From the NCBI GenBank assembly GCA_965178125.1, contig OZ237773.1, forward strand, positions 515,344 to 579,343: a DNA stretch of 64,000 nt, written 5' to 3'. This DNA is from Bilabrum cf. latius. Lineage: Eukaryota > Bigyra: Bicosoecida > Bigyra > Bicosoecida. Made by a program: the position numbers and the translations under genes. The notes under the pieces were generated by a model. That model saw only the letters and a list, made by a program, of their open reading frames with translations. It made no database searches and was not told where the DNA came from. This document shows positions 35,039 through 47,013 of the stretch, in pieces. How positions within the stretch are numbered: the stretch's first letter is position 1; each line of letters opens with the position of its first letter.

Positions 35039-36312
35039 ATGCTCCCACGTAGAGTTGTAAGGCGCGGTCTATCAAGATGTGCTGCGTTGTCGAGGGGCTT
35101 TCATGAGAACGCTAGCGGCACAGGGCACGCGAAAAAGATTTGCGTGTTTGGCAGTGGATCTTTTGGCACTGCGCTTGGCTCGGTCCTGGCTAGACAGGGA
35201 AATCACGTAGTATTGCTTACTAGGCGAGAAGAAGTTAGCGATCATATTAAGAAGCACCACCGGAATCCCTCATACCTCTCACGTGAGATCTAACCCTAAC
35301 CCTTACACCTGTAAACCGGCGCGGACGGTGGATCCGACACTCAGCAACTATACACATGCTCTCGATATTAATACGTCGTCGAGTCCATTCTAGTCTAATT
35401 AACTTGCATTCTGCCCGTGCATTCCCTGCGTGGTTCCAACTCGCAGAGTACCCGCTCCCCTACAATTTGACAGCGACCACAGATCCAGAAAAGGCGATCA
35501 GCAAAGCATCAGCAATCGTGCATTGCGTCCCGGTACAGTCAAGCTTTGAATACATGCAGGATTTGAAGACCATTCTGCCGGCAGACGTGCCGATCATCAA
35601 CACCAGCAAGGGGCTTCACACAAACAAGCTCCAGCTTATGACAGAATTAATCCCAGAGGCACTGGGAAGAGATCAGCCATTAGTCTGTGCGTCCGGACCC
35701 TCATTTGCGCGCGAGCTGATGGAAGGCTGGCCAACTGGCCTTGTTTTCGCGTCCACGGACGAGCAGCTGGCCCGCGAGTCGGCCTCCCTGTTCAGCTCGC
35801 AGGTCGTACGCACGTGGACCACCACGGACGTCGTCGGTGTGCAGCTTGGAGGTGCGCTAAAGAACGTGTACGCGATTGCCTCCGGCGTGCTGGAGGGCCT
35901 GGGCCTCGGCCTCAACACCACGACGCTGCTGGTGACACGGGCTGTGGCGGAGACGAATCGTCTGGCGACAGCCATGGGGTCTACCGAGCCCACGCTGGTG
36001 GGACTTGCGGGCATCGGAGATCTTATGCTGACTGCCTTCGGGTCTCTCTCCCGCAACAGGACGGTGGGAGTGCGTCTGGGCCGCGGGGAGACCCTAGCGG
36101 AGATTATGGAGACGACCAATGAAGCGGCGGAGGGAGTGGCCACCACCCCGGCGGCGCTCGCCATCGCCCGGTCCCATGGGATCGATGTGCCCATCATCGA
36201 GGCCGTGGATGCATTGCTGAAAGAGGAGACCACCCCAGTTGATGCGCTGCTGAGTCTCATGGGCAACGCCGAGGACCCGCAGCAAGTCAACCCCGAGAAG
36301 ATCCTCTCATGA
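35039..36312 (+). CDS. NAD-dependent glycerol-3-phosphate dehydrogenase, GpsA-type, organelle-targeted
   Basis: Interconverts dihydroxyacetone phosphate and glycerol-3-phosphate. Exons 35039-35282 and 35447-36312 (intron 164 nt) give 369 residues. A basic, Ser/Arg-rich N-terminus (MLPRRVVRRGLSRCAALSRG) looks like a mitochondrial presequence. The nucleotide-binding GSGSFGTALGSVLARQGN follows, then NTSKGLHTNK, ASGPSFARELMEG and the catalytic-lysine segment GGALKNVYAIASG; the C-terminal domain has GIGDLMLTAFG and LSRNRTVGVRLG. It resembles the bacterial-type GpsA rather than cytosolic animal GPD1 in length and motifs. No TAG codon; the stop is TGA. The intron carries an interstitial telomere-like CCCTAA pair. 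Confidence 0.9.
35289..35304. repeat. Interstitial telomere-like motif (CCCTAA) in an intron
   Basis: Two head-to-tail CCCTAA units (CTAACCCTAACCCTTA) lie just after the donor of the G3P dehydrogenase intron. The same motif in the same orientation recurs at 62221-62236, opposite to the terminal TTAGGG array. Confidence 0.8.
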
Positions 36313-36419
36313 ATGACCAACTGACCGCCCGACCGATAGTGGAAGGCGACACCTGGATTCGACATGATTCCAAATACGCTGCTCACATGACAATTTTAGT
36401 CGCACGAAATCACATACAC

Positions 36420-39400
36420 TCAGTCGCCGCGCCCCTAGTCACCCTCCCTCTCCCTCTCCCTCCCCGCCTCCTACTGCGCATCCACCGTGCCCCCACGAGC
36501 CCTCCGCCGATCCCCCTGATCCCTTGCTGCCCTCCCCCTCCCGCCGCCGCGCTCCTCCGCGACAGCCTGCACCTCCTGCTCGGCTCTCTGGATGCGTCTC
36601 CTCCCAGCCCGAGCCAGCGCCCGCAGGCCCATCAGCACTAGCAGCCCCGCTGCAATCCACGCGATTGCGTGCTGCTCCGCCCGGCGCACCTCCCGCGGCC
36701 AATCCAGTCCGCGCCCCACTGCCTCGCTCCTCCCAGCCCCCGCCTCAGGGCCTGCCAGGCGGTCCGTGACCCACTCCGCAGCCCCCGCCACACCCTCCAC
36801 CACCGCCGCCAGCCCCCTGGCCCCTGCCCTCCACCCCGAGCGAAGGTCCCTGTGCAAGCCCCCAGGCGGCCTCCTCGCAGCCTGCCGCAAAGAGGCACCC
36901 ACAGAGGCAGCCAGGCGGGCCAAGGACCCCGCGTCCTTTGCCTATAGCTCAAGAGGGCGCCTCCTCCTCGCTGCCCTCCTCCGACGGTCCCCACGACTGC
37001 CCCCAGACTCCCCATCCGTGCCACCCGCCCCGCCACCCACAGCACTCGATTTGCCACTCCCGCCTTCTTCTCCACCCATTCCACTGCCTCCATTCCCAGC
37101 CGCACCAGCCCGTCCAGCCTCCTTCGCGCGAGTCTCCGCGGCCCTTGTGGCCAGCTGCCGGGCAGCGGGCGAGTCGGCAATTCCAGACGCCCGAGCCAGC
37201 CACCTCAACCCGCCCTCTACCCCTCCCCAGGCCCAGGCTGTAAGTGAGGACCGATCAGCCACACTGTGCTTGCCGACTGCCGCCTTGGCGCCATCCAGGT
37301 CGATCTCGTGCACCCACGCGCGGAACTTCAGCCATGTGGCAGCTGCGCGCGCGGGCAGTGCGGCTGGGTGCGAGGTCATGAGGCCCCCGAATGCGCGGTC
37401 TAGAGGAGTCACTGCCTTCCCGCGGCCCCTGCCAGAGAGTGCGGCGGCGGCGTGGTGTGCCCCCGAGATGGCCTCTGCTGCAGCCGCGCTCTCGTCGTAG
37501 AGCCGCTTGGCCAGGTGCCAGTCGGGCCTGGGCTGCTCTTTGCCCAGCCCGTCCTGCAAGCCCAGCTCGTGCAGCCGCCCCAGTTCCCAGAGAGCCCTTG
37601 GCCCCCTCCGAGCCGCTGCCGCCCTCCACCGGCGGGGTGACTCTGCTCCCGCCACGTGCAAACCAGCCACGCCGGCCTCCGAGAAAGCGGCTGCCAGCAC
37701 CTCGAGGCTCTGGTTCGGAAGACCGTCGGCACCCGATGATGTTTGTCCTGACCCAGACGACCCAGATCCCGCCCCGGCAGCCTGCGAGAGAGCCAGCAGT
37801 GCCTTGGACTCGGCGCTCTCCGCAGCGATGACCAGCACCTCGTGAAGAGGAAAGGCATGCCCGCCCTCGCCGCCCCGCGCCTCGTGTATCGCAAACTCGG
37901 CCGCCTCAGCGCCCGCCACTCCCCACAGCAGCAGCAGGTGCAGGTCGTCCAGAGGGTCGCCCTCCTGGCCCACGCCCGCGCCTGCCTCCCGCACTGTCGC
38001 GGCGTCCATGCCCACGAGAGCAGCAAGATGCACCGCCAGTGCTTGCCCAGTCCCCTGCCGCTGATGCCCTGCCACATTCAGCAGCTCACTTGATTCATAC
38101 AAAGCCCCTACCACGCGGTCAGAGGACGGGGGCGGCAGCGCCGGGACTTCGCAGTGAAGCCGCCCGCACACGAGTCGCACGGGCATGGGTTCTGGGCTGC
38201 TGGCCCCTTCTCTCAGTCCCAGAGCTGTGCCAACGTGCGAGCCAGGGAGCCCCGGCACGCGGGCTGCCGCCAGGTCAAGCCCGAGGCCCCGCCAGACCAT
38301 TGCCAGCCAGTGCCCCCCCTTCGCTAGTGACCGCAGCAAGGGGGTGCTAGGGGGCCCGGATGCATCTGACACCAGCATCTGCCCGGCCTCATCGCTCATC
38401 CGGCGGATCAGCTTGCCCACCTGCCCGGCCAGCAAGCCCGTGTTCCACACCGCTGCATCGTACTCGGCGCCCTCGCCCCATGGGCCGCCCAGCACCACGT
38501 CACCCTCGGCCCGCTGGCCCTCCCCGCCCCCACTTGAGTCCGCCTCTAGCGCGATTGCGCCGTGCGCGGCTATGCCCATGCTGCCCTGCGAGCCGGCAGC
38601 CAGGGTGCCCCGTGACCACGCCAGCAGAGCCAGCACGGGCTGCCCAGCGGCCAACCGCCGGACGCCCTCCCTCGCTGCCAGCGCAAAGTCACCTCGTCTG
38701 GCCACTGCAGCCAGTAGCGTGGTCGACCCGACGCACGTGGGCACTGGTGCATTGGCTGACGGCTCCCCGATGCCCCTGAGTCGCAGCTGTGCCAGTGCAT
38801 GCAGTGCAGATAGACTGCCCCTGGAGGCAGCAGAGGCCCATGCCTCCTTGGCTGCCTGCAGGTGCAGCCTGCCCCTGTGGTGGTCGGGCACTAGCACCAA
38901 CCGCTTCCTCTCCTGCAACAGCTCGGCCAGCTCCAGGTCCATCTCTTCATCCACAGCAACAGAATCATCGTGCTCCTCTCCCACCTCTCTGCTCTCCCGC
39001 ATCGCTTGCAAGGCTGGAATCTACTCCATGTGGACCAGCACCTCCAGCAGGCGCTCTGTCCACGGCCCCTTCACGACATCGCCCAACGTGATCGGCGCAT
39101 CAGCCCCCTTGCGCTTCGAGCCACCGGTGGATTTTCCTGTTGCAGAGACAGGGGCTGCCTGCCGCCCAACGCTCCCGCTGGCCAGCATGTGGCCCAGCAT
39201 CGTGAGTGCCTCAGAGCTGCCCTGCGAAGCGGCGAATCGCAGCAGTTCCATACCACGGTCCTTGTCTGGCCTAAGGAGCCAAGACCCTTCCACAACTCCA
39301 TCGATGCCACGCACCCAGATGCCGTGCATCCTGGCCTAGCCGAGCGCGGATGCTGCTCCAGCCTCGCCTCGGACTGCAGCCGCAGCCAGCATCTGCAGTC

Positions 39401-41936
39401 CCGATGCAGCCTCTATCAGGCGATCTTCTCTGGCCCGCTCCTGCCCGACCACACCCTCCCCAGGGCCTGGCGTCACATCGCCTGCGTTCACTTGCCAGTA
39501 GTCCCGGCGGAACTCTGCCATGCCATCCCGGCCCACCCATCCACCGAGCCATTCGCTGTACGCCCGAACGCCACCATGCTCACAAGCTGTATCTCCTCTG
39601 CAATCACTGGTCTCGCTTTCATCTCCATCGTCAGCCGTCTCCGACCAAGCCCAGGCATGCCGAGAAGCAGCATCTCCCCACTGCTGCACATCCGAAGCCC
39701 TGCCCACAGTGATCCAGCTCCCGGGTCGGCTCAACAAAACAGCCTCCGATTGCCCTGCACCCTCTGGATGATGACCGGTGCCCGTCTCTGCGCCCCAATT
39801 CCCCCTCGCGCCTGATTGCACGCCGGCAAGCGCCAGCCGGCCAGCTAGCCCGAGGGCGCCTGCAAACTTGCGTCGCAGCTGCCTGGCCATATTGACGTCC
39901 TCTGACTCGTCCTGTCCCTGGGAGCCCCCTGCATTCTTGCGCTTCCTCTGACTGCCGCCGTCGTTCTGGCCCTGCCCCTCCTCTTCAGCATCCCCACCAG
40001 CATGGGCCAGCTCGTCAAAGTGCACCTCTCCGCCCGCGCCCTCCAGCGACTCGATCACATCGCTCGCAGAATGGTGCTCCTCCAACGCCCCGCCCCCGTC
40101 TGCGTCCATCATACCAATCGTTGCCTGCAGGGCAGCCTCGTAGGCGCCCACCAGCGCCGTCCATCCCCCCTGCGGCCCCTGCGCCACGCCATGCATGAGC
40201 CTCCTGCCCGCCAGCTCCAGCGATACAGAGGGGTCGCTCAGCATGGAGTGCTCCAGGAACTCCATCTGTGTGTTCTCTTGGTCCAGCAGTCCCTGGGCCT
40301 GGCCCACGAGACCCATCCAGTGGCCCGTCTCCAGCTGGTCAGACTGCTGCGGAGAGGCCAGCCGGAACCTGGAGGCATACCCCACTGCCCGCATTGGCAT
40401 GTCCAAAGGCGCACTGGCCCGCATGGCCCGCAGCACTGCGCTTGAGGCGCGCTCCAGGTGAGCCGAGGCAGCCGCGCACCTGGCGATCCGGGGGGCCTGG
40501 CTCCACGGTGAGGCGGGGAGGAGGGTGGCGGCAGAGTTAGGTGAAGAGCTCGGCTGCTCGGCGGCAGGGGAACTCACCATGTCTGCTTGAGCCAGGCCCA
40601 GGGCCAGCGTGGCTGCGACGGAGAAGGACGAGACTGAATCAACCTGGTGTCCTGCTTTATTTGGTTCCGAGTCCTTTGAGCCGGCTGCCCCCTTTTGGTC
40701 ATGGCCGTGGTCATACGCAAGACCGGGCAAGGGGGCCAAGCCCCGGCCCGCCGCCGCAAAGGACAGCAAGCTGGCGGCCTTGCCCGGGTTCCTCCGCACG
40801 CCTAGTATGCCCTATGAGTACATGCCCGCCACAGTGGCCTGAGCATGCGGGTCGCCCAGAGCCGCCGCCCTCCGCCAGTGCAGAGCCGCGAGAGGTGCCG
40901 AGGGGAGCAGAGCCACGGGGCAGGAGGCACTGCCCGGGGGGGAGGACCTGCCTGACGGATCGGGGGCCCGGGGGAGCAGTGCCTCCAGGTGCGACCATCG
41001 GCCGGGGCTGTTTGCATACTCTTGCACCAGCGGTGCCTCCGCCCCCGGGCTACTATCCCCTTGAATGCTCTGTGGGTCAGTGCCCTGCATGGATCGGGAG
41101 GGCAGCAGCATCCAATGCTTGCCACTGCCAGTGGACGAGGACGCGGCGCCGTCTGATGGATCATGCCGTGGCTTGATATTCTTCGTAAGCTGTACAGAGG
41201 TGAGCGAAATGCCTCCCGCTTGCCACAGCTTGCCTCCCAGTTGGTAGGGCTCGCACGCCTCGCCCAGCCCCACTCCGTGCTCGTACGCCTTGGCGAGGAT
41301 CGCATGGCCGGCGGCTGCGATCATGGACACGCTCGGATCGTGCGTCTACGATGCGCCTCCGCAGTCACCTACGCTCTCGCAGTGAGCCTCAAAGTCCGCT
41401 TCGGTGGCCAGAACCACTGCCGCTGTGTATGCGAGCGCCGCTCGTACGGATGGAGACCGAGACACCGACGTGACGACCAATGCGCGTTGGTCGCCCAGGA
41501 GACTATGTAGGTCATTGATGCTAGAAAGTGCGCCAGTGGATGCGTTTTGCGCAATCTTTGACAGCACCCGCCTTGCTACATCGGCTGCAACAGCAGGCTG
41601 AGGCCCCGGAACCCGACGTTCCATCCAGCTGCCCGGGCCTAATACTCCGCTCGAATCCTCTCCAAAGGCATAGCCAGATGCGGCTGTCAATGATCTTTCT
41701 GAGGCAGCTAGCAGGGCAGCCGCTGCTGGCACCCGAATCACTGTTGGATTGCTTCGACACGGGTGGTGCAACGTGGCCATGGCACGAGATTCACCGGTAC
41801 CTCCACCAAGGCCCTCACCTGGCAAACACCCCATCACAAGAGCGTCTCGCAACTCATAATTATGATTTGGCTGAGCCGCGGTCGAAAAGAAACCGCATCC
41901 CCCTAGGATCGCTAGCACGACGTACCAGGCCCTCAT
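36420..41936 (-). CDS. SEL1L: Giant SEL1L/HRD3-like ERAD adaptor with Sel1 repeats
   Basis: SEL1L/Hrd3 is the ER-lumenal partner of the Hrd1 ubiquitin ligase in ER-associated degradation. This uninterrupted frame of 1,838 residues starts with a signal peptide (MRAWYVVLAILGGCGFFSTA) and has one C-terminal membrane segment at about 1757-1776 (AIAWIAAGLLVLMGLRALA), the family topology. Sel1 repeats are scattered between long low-complexity inserts: ALGDPHAQATVAGMYSQGIL, GMELLRFAASQGSSEALTML, AALVGMDAATVREAGAGVGQ-like units, ALWELGRLHELGLQDGLG. Seven TAG codons are read as Gln (41346, 40812, 39336, 39021, 36942, 36471 and one near the end). The stop is TGA. It is more than twice the length of human SEL1L. 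Sel1-repeat identity is good; assignment to SEL1L rests on topology and repeats. Confidence 0.7.
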
Positions 41937-42187
41937 TGCTTCGGGATAGCCCGGAAGACTAGGTTCGTTCGAATTCGAATACGAGCTACTGGTAATCCAG
42001 CGCTATAATTGGAGTTTAAAGAGTACCTGCTGGCAGTTCCAACGCGGCGAAAATGCCTTGGCTGAGCCTGATGACGCAGGGACCGGCAAAATCTGGGGGC
42101 TGGCCGCCTTTGAGCGGCTGTGACGATTAGGATCCGCAGGCATCCAGACCAGACGGACTGACGGACTGATCAGATCGACTGAGCAAT

Positions 42188-44398
42188 TCACGGACACTTG
42201 TCGTGGCCCCCATTGCCTCCCCCTCCCAGGTCCATGGCCACCGTCACAGTGGAGGCCACAGCACTCGCCACTCCAAACAGAGCGATGCCGCAGTGCACCA
42301 CCCAGCTCGCCGTGGAGGGCTCCCCCGATGCGATCGCCTCCACCGCCTCTCTCACATCCACTGCTCCAGGCCTACCACCCGCCTTGCCTTGTCCTTCCTC
42401 CGGCAGCTGCTCCAACACGTGCCTGGCCATGCGTGCCGCCCTGCCCCTTGCCATGAGCCACACCAGCGTCGAGGCAGTGTATCCGATCGTGCAGTTCACG
42501 CCCCCGCCCACCAACGCCAGCAAGTCTCCGAAGTCAGGAATTCCGAAGGCCAGTGCATATGCCACCACCACGAGACAGACACGCACCGCCACACGAGCTC
42601 CATGCTCATCCCAGCCCCCTCGCCTAGCCAGCCAGCGGGTGCACGGCCAGCAGAGGCACGAAGCCAGGCACGCCCTCGCACCCAAGGCCTCATCCTCCTG
42701 CCTTCTGGCAGCGTGCCCCACTTCACTTCCCACCGCCTCGCTATTCGTTCCCCCCGGAGCACTTGCCCCGGCACTCTTTTCCCCCTCTGCCCCCGTCTCT
42801 CTATGTCTACCCCAGCCCTGTCTCTCCCCTGCCAGCACACCCCGGGCCTCTGCCCTGGCTTGCCGAGCCTCCCGCATCCCACCCACGACGAATCGCTCCA
42901 CCACCTGCCGCCCCGCCGCCAGCACCATGGGGGCAGTGAGCAGCAGGTCCAGGCACAGGAGGGCTCGCACGACCTGCAGGACCCAGCCGCTGCTGAGTGC
43001 GTCCAGCACGTTGGCAGGCGTGTTCAGCCCAAACAGCATGGCTGCAGCCAAGCCAAATGCTACGTTGCTTGCTGTGACGATCCCAAATCCGATGCCTAGG
43101 GATCGAGCTGCTGCCGGTGCGCTGCCTTGCTCGGCTAGGATGGGCAGAGTCACGATGTGAATGGCGAACAGGAACGCGATCTGTCCTATGGCCCGGGGCA
43201 GGCCGCCGGGCTTCAGGTGCGGTAGCGCACCCCACGACGCCATCGAGATGCCTTCGACAGTCGACCCATACGCCCCCGCCACCACAACCGCGACAGCCCC
43301 CCCGAGCACCGCCACATTGCCCAGCGTTGATGTCCAAGCCAACCAGTGGAAAGACTGAATCTGCGCCAGCCCCAGCACCAGAGGTGCGGTAGCCAGGGCG
43401 GCCATCTGCACCGACAGCGGTCGGCTGGCCCCGCTGTCTCTCCCCGCGCATGCGATATCTGGCAGGGTGGAGGCAATGAAGTCGATGTAGACAGCGCACA
43501 CACCGATCGAGGTCAGCAGCAGCCCGAAGTAGAGCCCAACCTCCGCGAAATTAGGGCACTGTGAACCTGCTGAGTCAATGTGCTAGCCAGCAGCACTCAT
43601 ATCGGACCCACCCATGTCCCCAACCCTCTCCTGTCCGTGACCATCCTGTCCATGCCCATGCCCCTGGATGCCCTCCAGGACAGCCAGTGTCACTCGCACA
43701 TGGACCGGCTGCACCAGCACGTCCTCGCAGCCCAGAGGGGACCCGTCCCCACCACTGCCAGCAGATGGAGCAGGCCGACTGGCTTGGTAGGACGGCGCAC
43801 CGGGCGACCCATCCATCATCGGGGCCTGGCCCCGCGCCCTTGCAGTGGCAGAGGGCCCGGCCTGCGGTGTGGGTGGGACGTACCGGGGCGAGGGCGGGGG
43901 CGCCTGCTCCCCTTTCATAGCGCCCTAAACCACCGTGCTCTCGTCATGATTCTGTTCCCTTTCAGGCTGGTCTCGCCCTGGGCGTTCGCTCCCATCATGC
44001 CCTGCGGCTTCCAAGGCGCCGAGCTGCACAGGCTGTCTCGGCGGTGGCTGCAAGTCACGAGCCCGCCACGAGCAAGCTATCCTGCCTAGCTCTGGAAGCG
44101 TTAGCCTAGTCATGCTTGTTCGGGGTAAAGCTGGGTTGCCAGTCGAATGTACGGTCCAGTAAAAGGCCAGGTCGCACAAGGTTGCCTCTGCGTCGGCCAA
44201 TAGCCACATGGTGTATGCAGAAAGGACGCCAAGACAAAGTGTTGCTGCCATACCCCCGGCCAACCCGGCAATCAAAAAAGCTGCTGGCAGCGAAAACGAC
44301 CCTGCGCCCACCGCACATTTTATAATATTTAAGATCGCAGCCGTTGTGCCAAGCTAGGCTGGGCTTGTAGCTGCGGCACTGGTACTGGCTTCAGCCAT
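42188..44398 (-). CDS. Amino acid/auxin permease (AAAP) family transporter
   Basis: A secondary amino-acid transporter of the SLC32/36/38 type, found on vacuolar/lysosomal or plasma membranes. The intron-free frame of 736 residues starts MAEASTSAAATSPAQLGTTA, and the family's first helix follows (IIKCAVGAGSFSLPAAFLIA). Further membrane segments include FGLLLTSIGVCAVYIDFIA, AIGQIAFLFAIHIVTLPILA and ALAFGIPDFGDLLALVGGGV. A disordered insert of roughly 140 residues (after EREQNHDESTVV) splits the early helices, and a second lies before the last ones. Three TAG codons are read as Gln (44357-ish, 43925 and 43583). The stop is TGA. Substrate cannot be inferred. Confidence 0.82.
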
Positions 44399-44745
44399 TC
44401 TAATTCAACTATTGATGACGAAACAATTGGAGCAATGCTCGCCAAAAAAAAACTGGACTGCAAGCCGCTAAAGGTAGCACAAGCCTGGCTGCGGACCGTG
44501 CTTGCCTAGGTTTGGCTATCGGCCTATTCTCGAGACGGGCCACCACTGCGTTGGTATGCTATGGTAAACCGTATGGTATGAGTACAATTAGAAGTGGTGT
44601 CCTGCCACAGTGTTCGGTGCCTCTGATGTGCATGCAATGAGTTGGATCGTTGTGGTGCAACTCGGAGCGTCACGGTGCCGGGGCACTCCCCAATACGATG
44701 ATGATGATGAGCGGCACTGGCGTCGACCAGGCCAGCCATACATCG
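44399..44745. other. Intergenic between the AAAP transporter and TRM10
   Basis: Tandem minus-strand spacer of 347 bp that should contain the transporter's promoter. A run of nine A residues lies near 44442. No gene seen. Confidence 0.4.
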
Positions 44746-46845
44746 TCAGTGCCTTCGCGGTAGGATCCGCTCCTGCGCACCCGCCCATGATTCGCCGGAC
44801 AGCCGTGCGGCCAGCAGCTGCACCACATGGACCGTCGTCAGCGGCCTCCGTTTTGAGGCTGTCCGTGGTGCAGCGCTGCCCGAGGCACCATCCCCTCGCG
44901 CCTCTCCTCCATCTTGAGCCCCTCGCGCCTCTCCTCCATCTTGAGCCCCTCGCGCCTCTCCTCCATCTTGAGCCCCTCGCGCCTCTCCTCCATCTTGAGC
45001 CCCTCGCACCTCCCCGGCAGCAGTCCCGGCATCCCCTCCATCCAGCGGCAATCGAGCGGTCAGGAGACCAAGCGCCTGTGCCCTCCGGAGCGCTGCTCCC
45101 GGGTATCTGTTCCTGTCGACCAGCCCGCCGATGATCAGCACGTCGCAAGGGCCTGTCTCCAGGGGGACTCCTTCCTCCACTCGAGAGTCCAGTGCTGCAG
45201 AGGCTTCGGCAGGCCCCGCACCTGCCTGTCTGCCAGATGGCTCCCCTGCCCCAGGCACGGCCCCGCCCACATCCAGCTCGCGATCTCCTTCCGCCACGAG
45301 GTACACCACCTTGGGCTGACCGGCACAGAGAGCGCACCTGCCTCGAGCCGCGCACCTGTGTCGGGCGCACCCCACACGAGGAGGCCACGGCCGCTGGCTT
45401 CCCTCGGCTAGTGCGAGCAGCTCCTCTCTCCCCAGGGCGAGCCCTTGCTCAGACATTGTCTGGGCAAGGGACAAACGGTCCGATATCGATGTGCAGCGCT
45501 GACTTGTTGCTACGGATCCACTGGTGGATCCTGCACTGCTGCACGACACCACCGACTCATCACCGGCCTAACCTGCACTGCTCGTCGCCCCTCTCCCAAG
45601 AAGCAGCCGCGCCGGATGCATCGTGGGAAGAGGCAGCGCTGGCTCCCATGGCAGTCCCCCAGGTGTACCGCCACCTTCTCGTCCCTGCATCCTGCCCAGC
45701 AGCCCCTCCAACGGCTCCTCTGTGAGCATCACGGGCCAGGCCTGCCCCGCGCGGTGCCTCTCCATGCGGGCCAGCCCCGCTGCAGATAGTCCGCACACCA
45801 CTATCCTCCCAGAGACAGGGGCTCGCATGAGGGCCTGGATACAACGCACGATCTGCTGCGACAAAGAGCGCTGCTCGGCTGGCTTCATCATCACCTCCCA
45901 CTCAAAGCTCGACGCTGGCTCGGTGGGAGCACTATCTGGTCCTGCCGCTGCTGCACTATCTGGTCCAATCGATGTTGCACTGCTATCGCTATCCATGCCG
46001 CGCAAGTGGCTGCCAGTACGGGCTCGTTTAGCCGCAGGCTCGCTTGCTGCTTCTTTCTGCACTCCACATGCATCCGAAGCATCCAGCGCACAGTGACCGG
46101 AGCGTGGAGCACCTGTTGGCTCTGGTGCCAGTGCTGCTTGGAGAGGCATAGACTGGGGCGGCCTGCCGCAGTCAATGACTATCGTCGGGCCGCACAGCAT
46201 GCGCAAGAACATCCTGTACCTCCTGCTCGTCTTCTTGCAGTTGCTAGCCGAGCCTGCTGCAGCGCCACCAGCAGCAGCTGCCCTCGCCCGCTTCGACAAT
46301 AGACTGGGGTCTCGGGCAGCAGCGAGTGCGGCTCTCGCTTTACCATCCCCAAGAATCCAGTCTCTCATTCGAACCATCCTGAGCCGAAGAACCTCTGCCA
46401 GAGCCCTGCGCATCCTTCGTTTCGCTGGTGCGCTTTCGCTTCCAGGCAAGTCAAAAACACCAGGGCAGTCGATACAAAGTTGGTTCACAGGGTCAGAGGC
46501 AGCAAATGCTGCCTTGATTTCGTCTTGGCGAACAGCAGGCAGTGGCCAATTCGAGTTCCAAAGCGGTACAGCAGGAACCTACACGGGGAATCGCGGAAGC
46601 CAGAACGAGACCTATATGGTCTTCACAGCTGTTGCGTTGCGATCGGAACCTGATCGTAGCTATTCGGCATCTGTTGACTTTAATAGCAGAGAACAGGATG
46701 AGTGAGCAACATGTGGGGTCCACTCAGAATCAGGACCGTCGAACACTTTGCGATGCACCACCGAAGAACTCTTGCAGACAGGGGCCCCAGAGCAGTGATC
46801 AACAGATATGGCTAGCCCTGCTTCCCAATGCAACTTGTCAGCCAT
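44746..46845 (-). CDS. TRMT10: tRNA (guanine-N1)-methyltransferase, Trm10 family
   Basis: SPOUT-fold enzyme that methylates purine 9 of tRNAs with S-adenosylmethionine. The catalytic domain is recognisable in order: GPTIVIDCG, the SLSQQIVRCIQALM segment, VMLTEEPLEGLLG, QPKVVYLVAEGD, the signature DVLIIGGLVDRNRYPG, ALGLLTARLPLDGG, and TTVHVVQLLAARLSGESW. A basic helix (AKRRMRRALAEVLRLRMVR) precedes it, as in the family. Between ARLPLDGG and TTVHVVQ there is a four-fold GAQDGGEAR repeat. Four TAG codons are read as Gln. The frame is intron-free, 699 residues from ATG 46845; the first 100 residues are poorly supported and the true start could be later. The stop is TGA. Head-to-head with the ARF-like gene. 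Confidence 0.85.
44892..45005. repeat. 27-bp coding tandem repeat in TRM10
   Basis: Four perfect 27-bp units (CCCCTCGCGCCTCTCCTCCA plus 7 more bases) and a partial fifth encode GAQDGGEAR four times on the minus strand. The unit length is a multiple of three, so the reading frame is kept. Confidence 0.96.
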
Positions 46846-47013
46846 TATGTATCGGTACTGTGTCCTGGAAAAAGGTGCCTCATGGTGGTGAAATCCCCAG
46901 CAGGGTCTTGCCCCGAGAAAACTACAGTGCGATGCACTCAAACGTGGTGCATTGCATTGGACTGCTACGCCCGCGGGCTGTCTAAATCGAAGCCCACTCC
47001 TTGGTAGCAACGC

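Noticed and set aside
42188-44398. Two separate transporter genes
   Set aside because: The helix-1 segment and the rest are in one frame joined only by TAG codons, and the family needs both parts.
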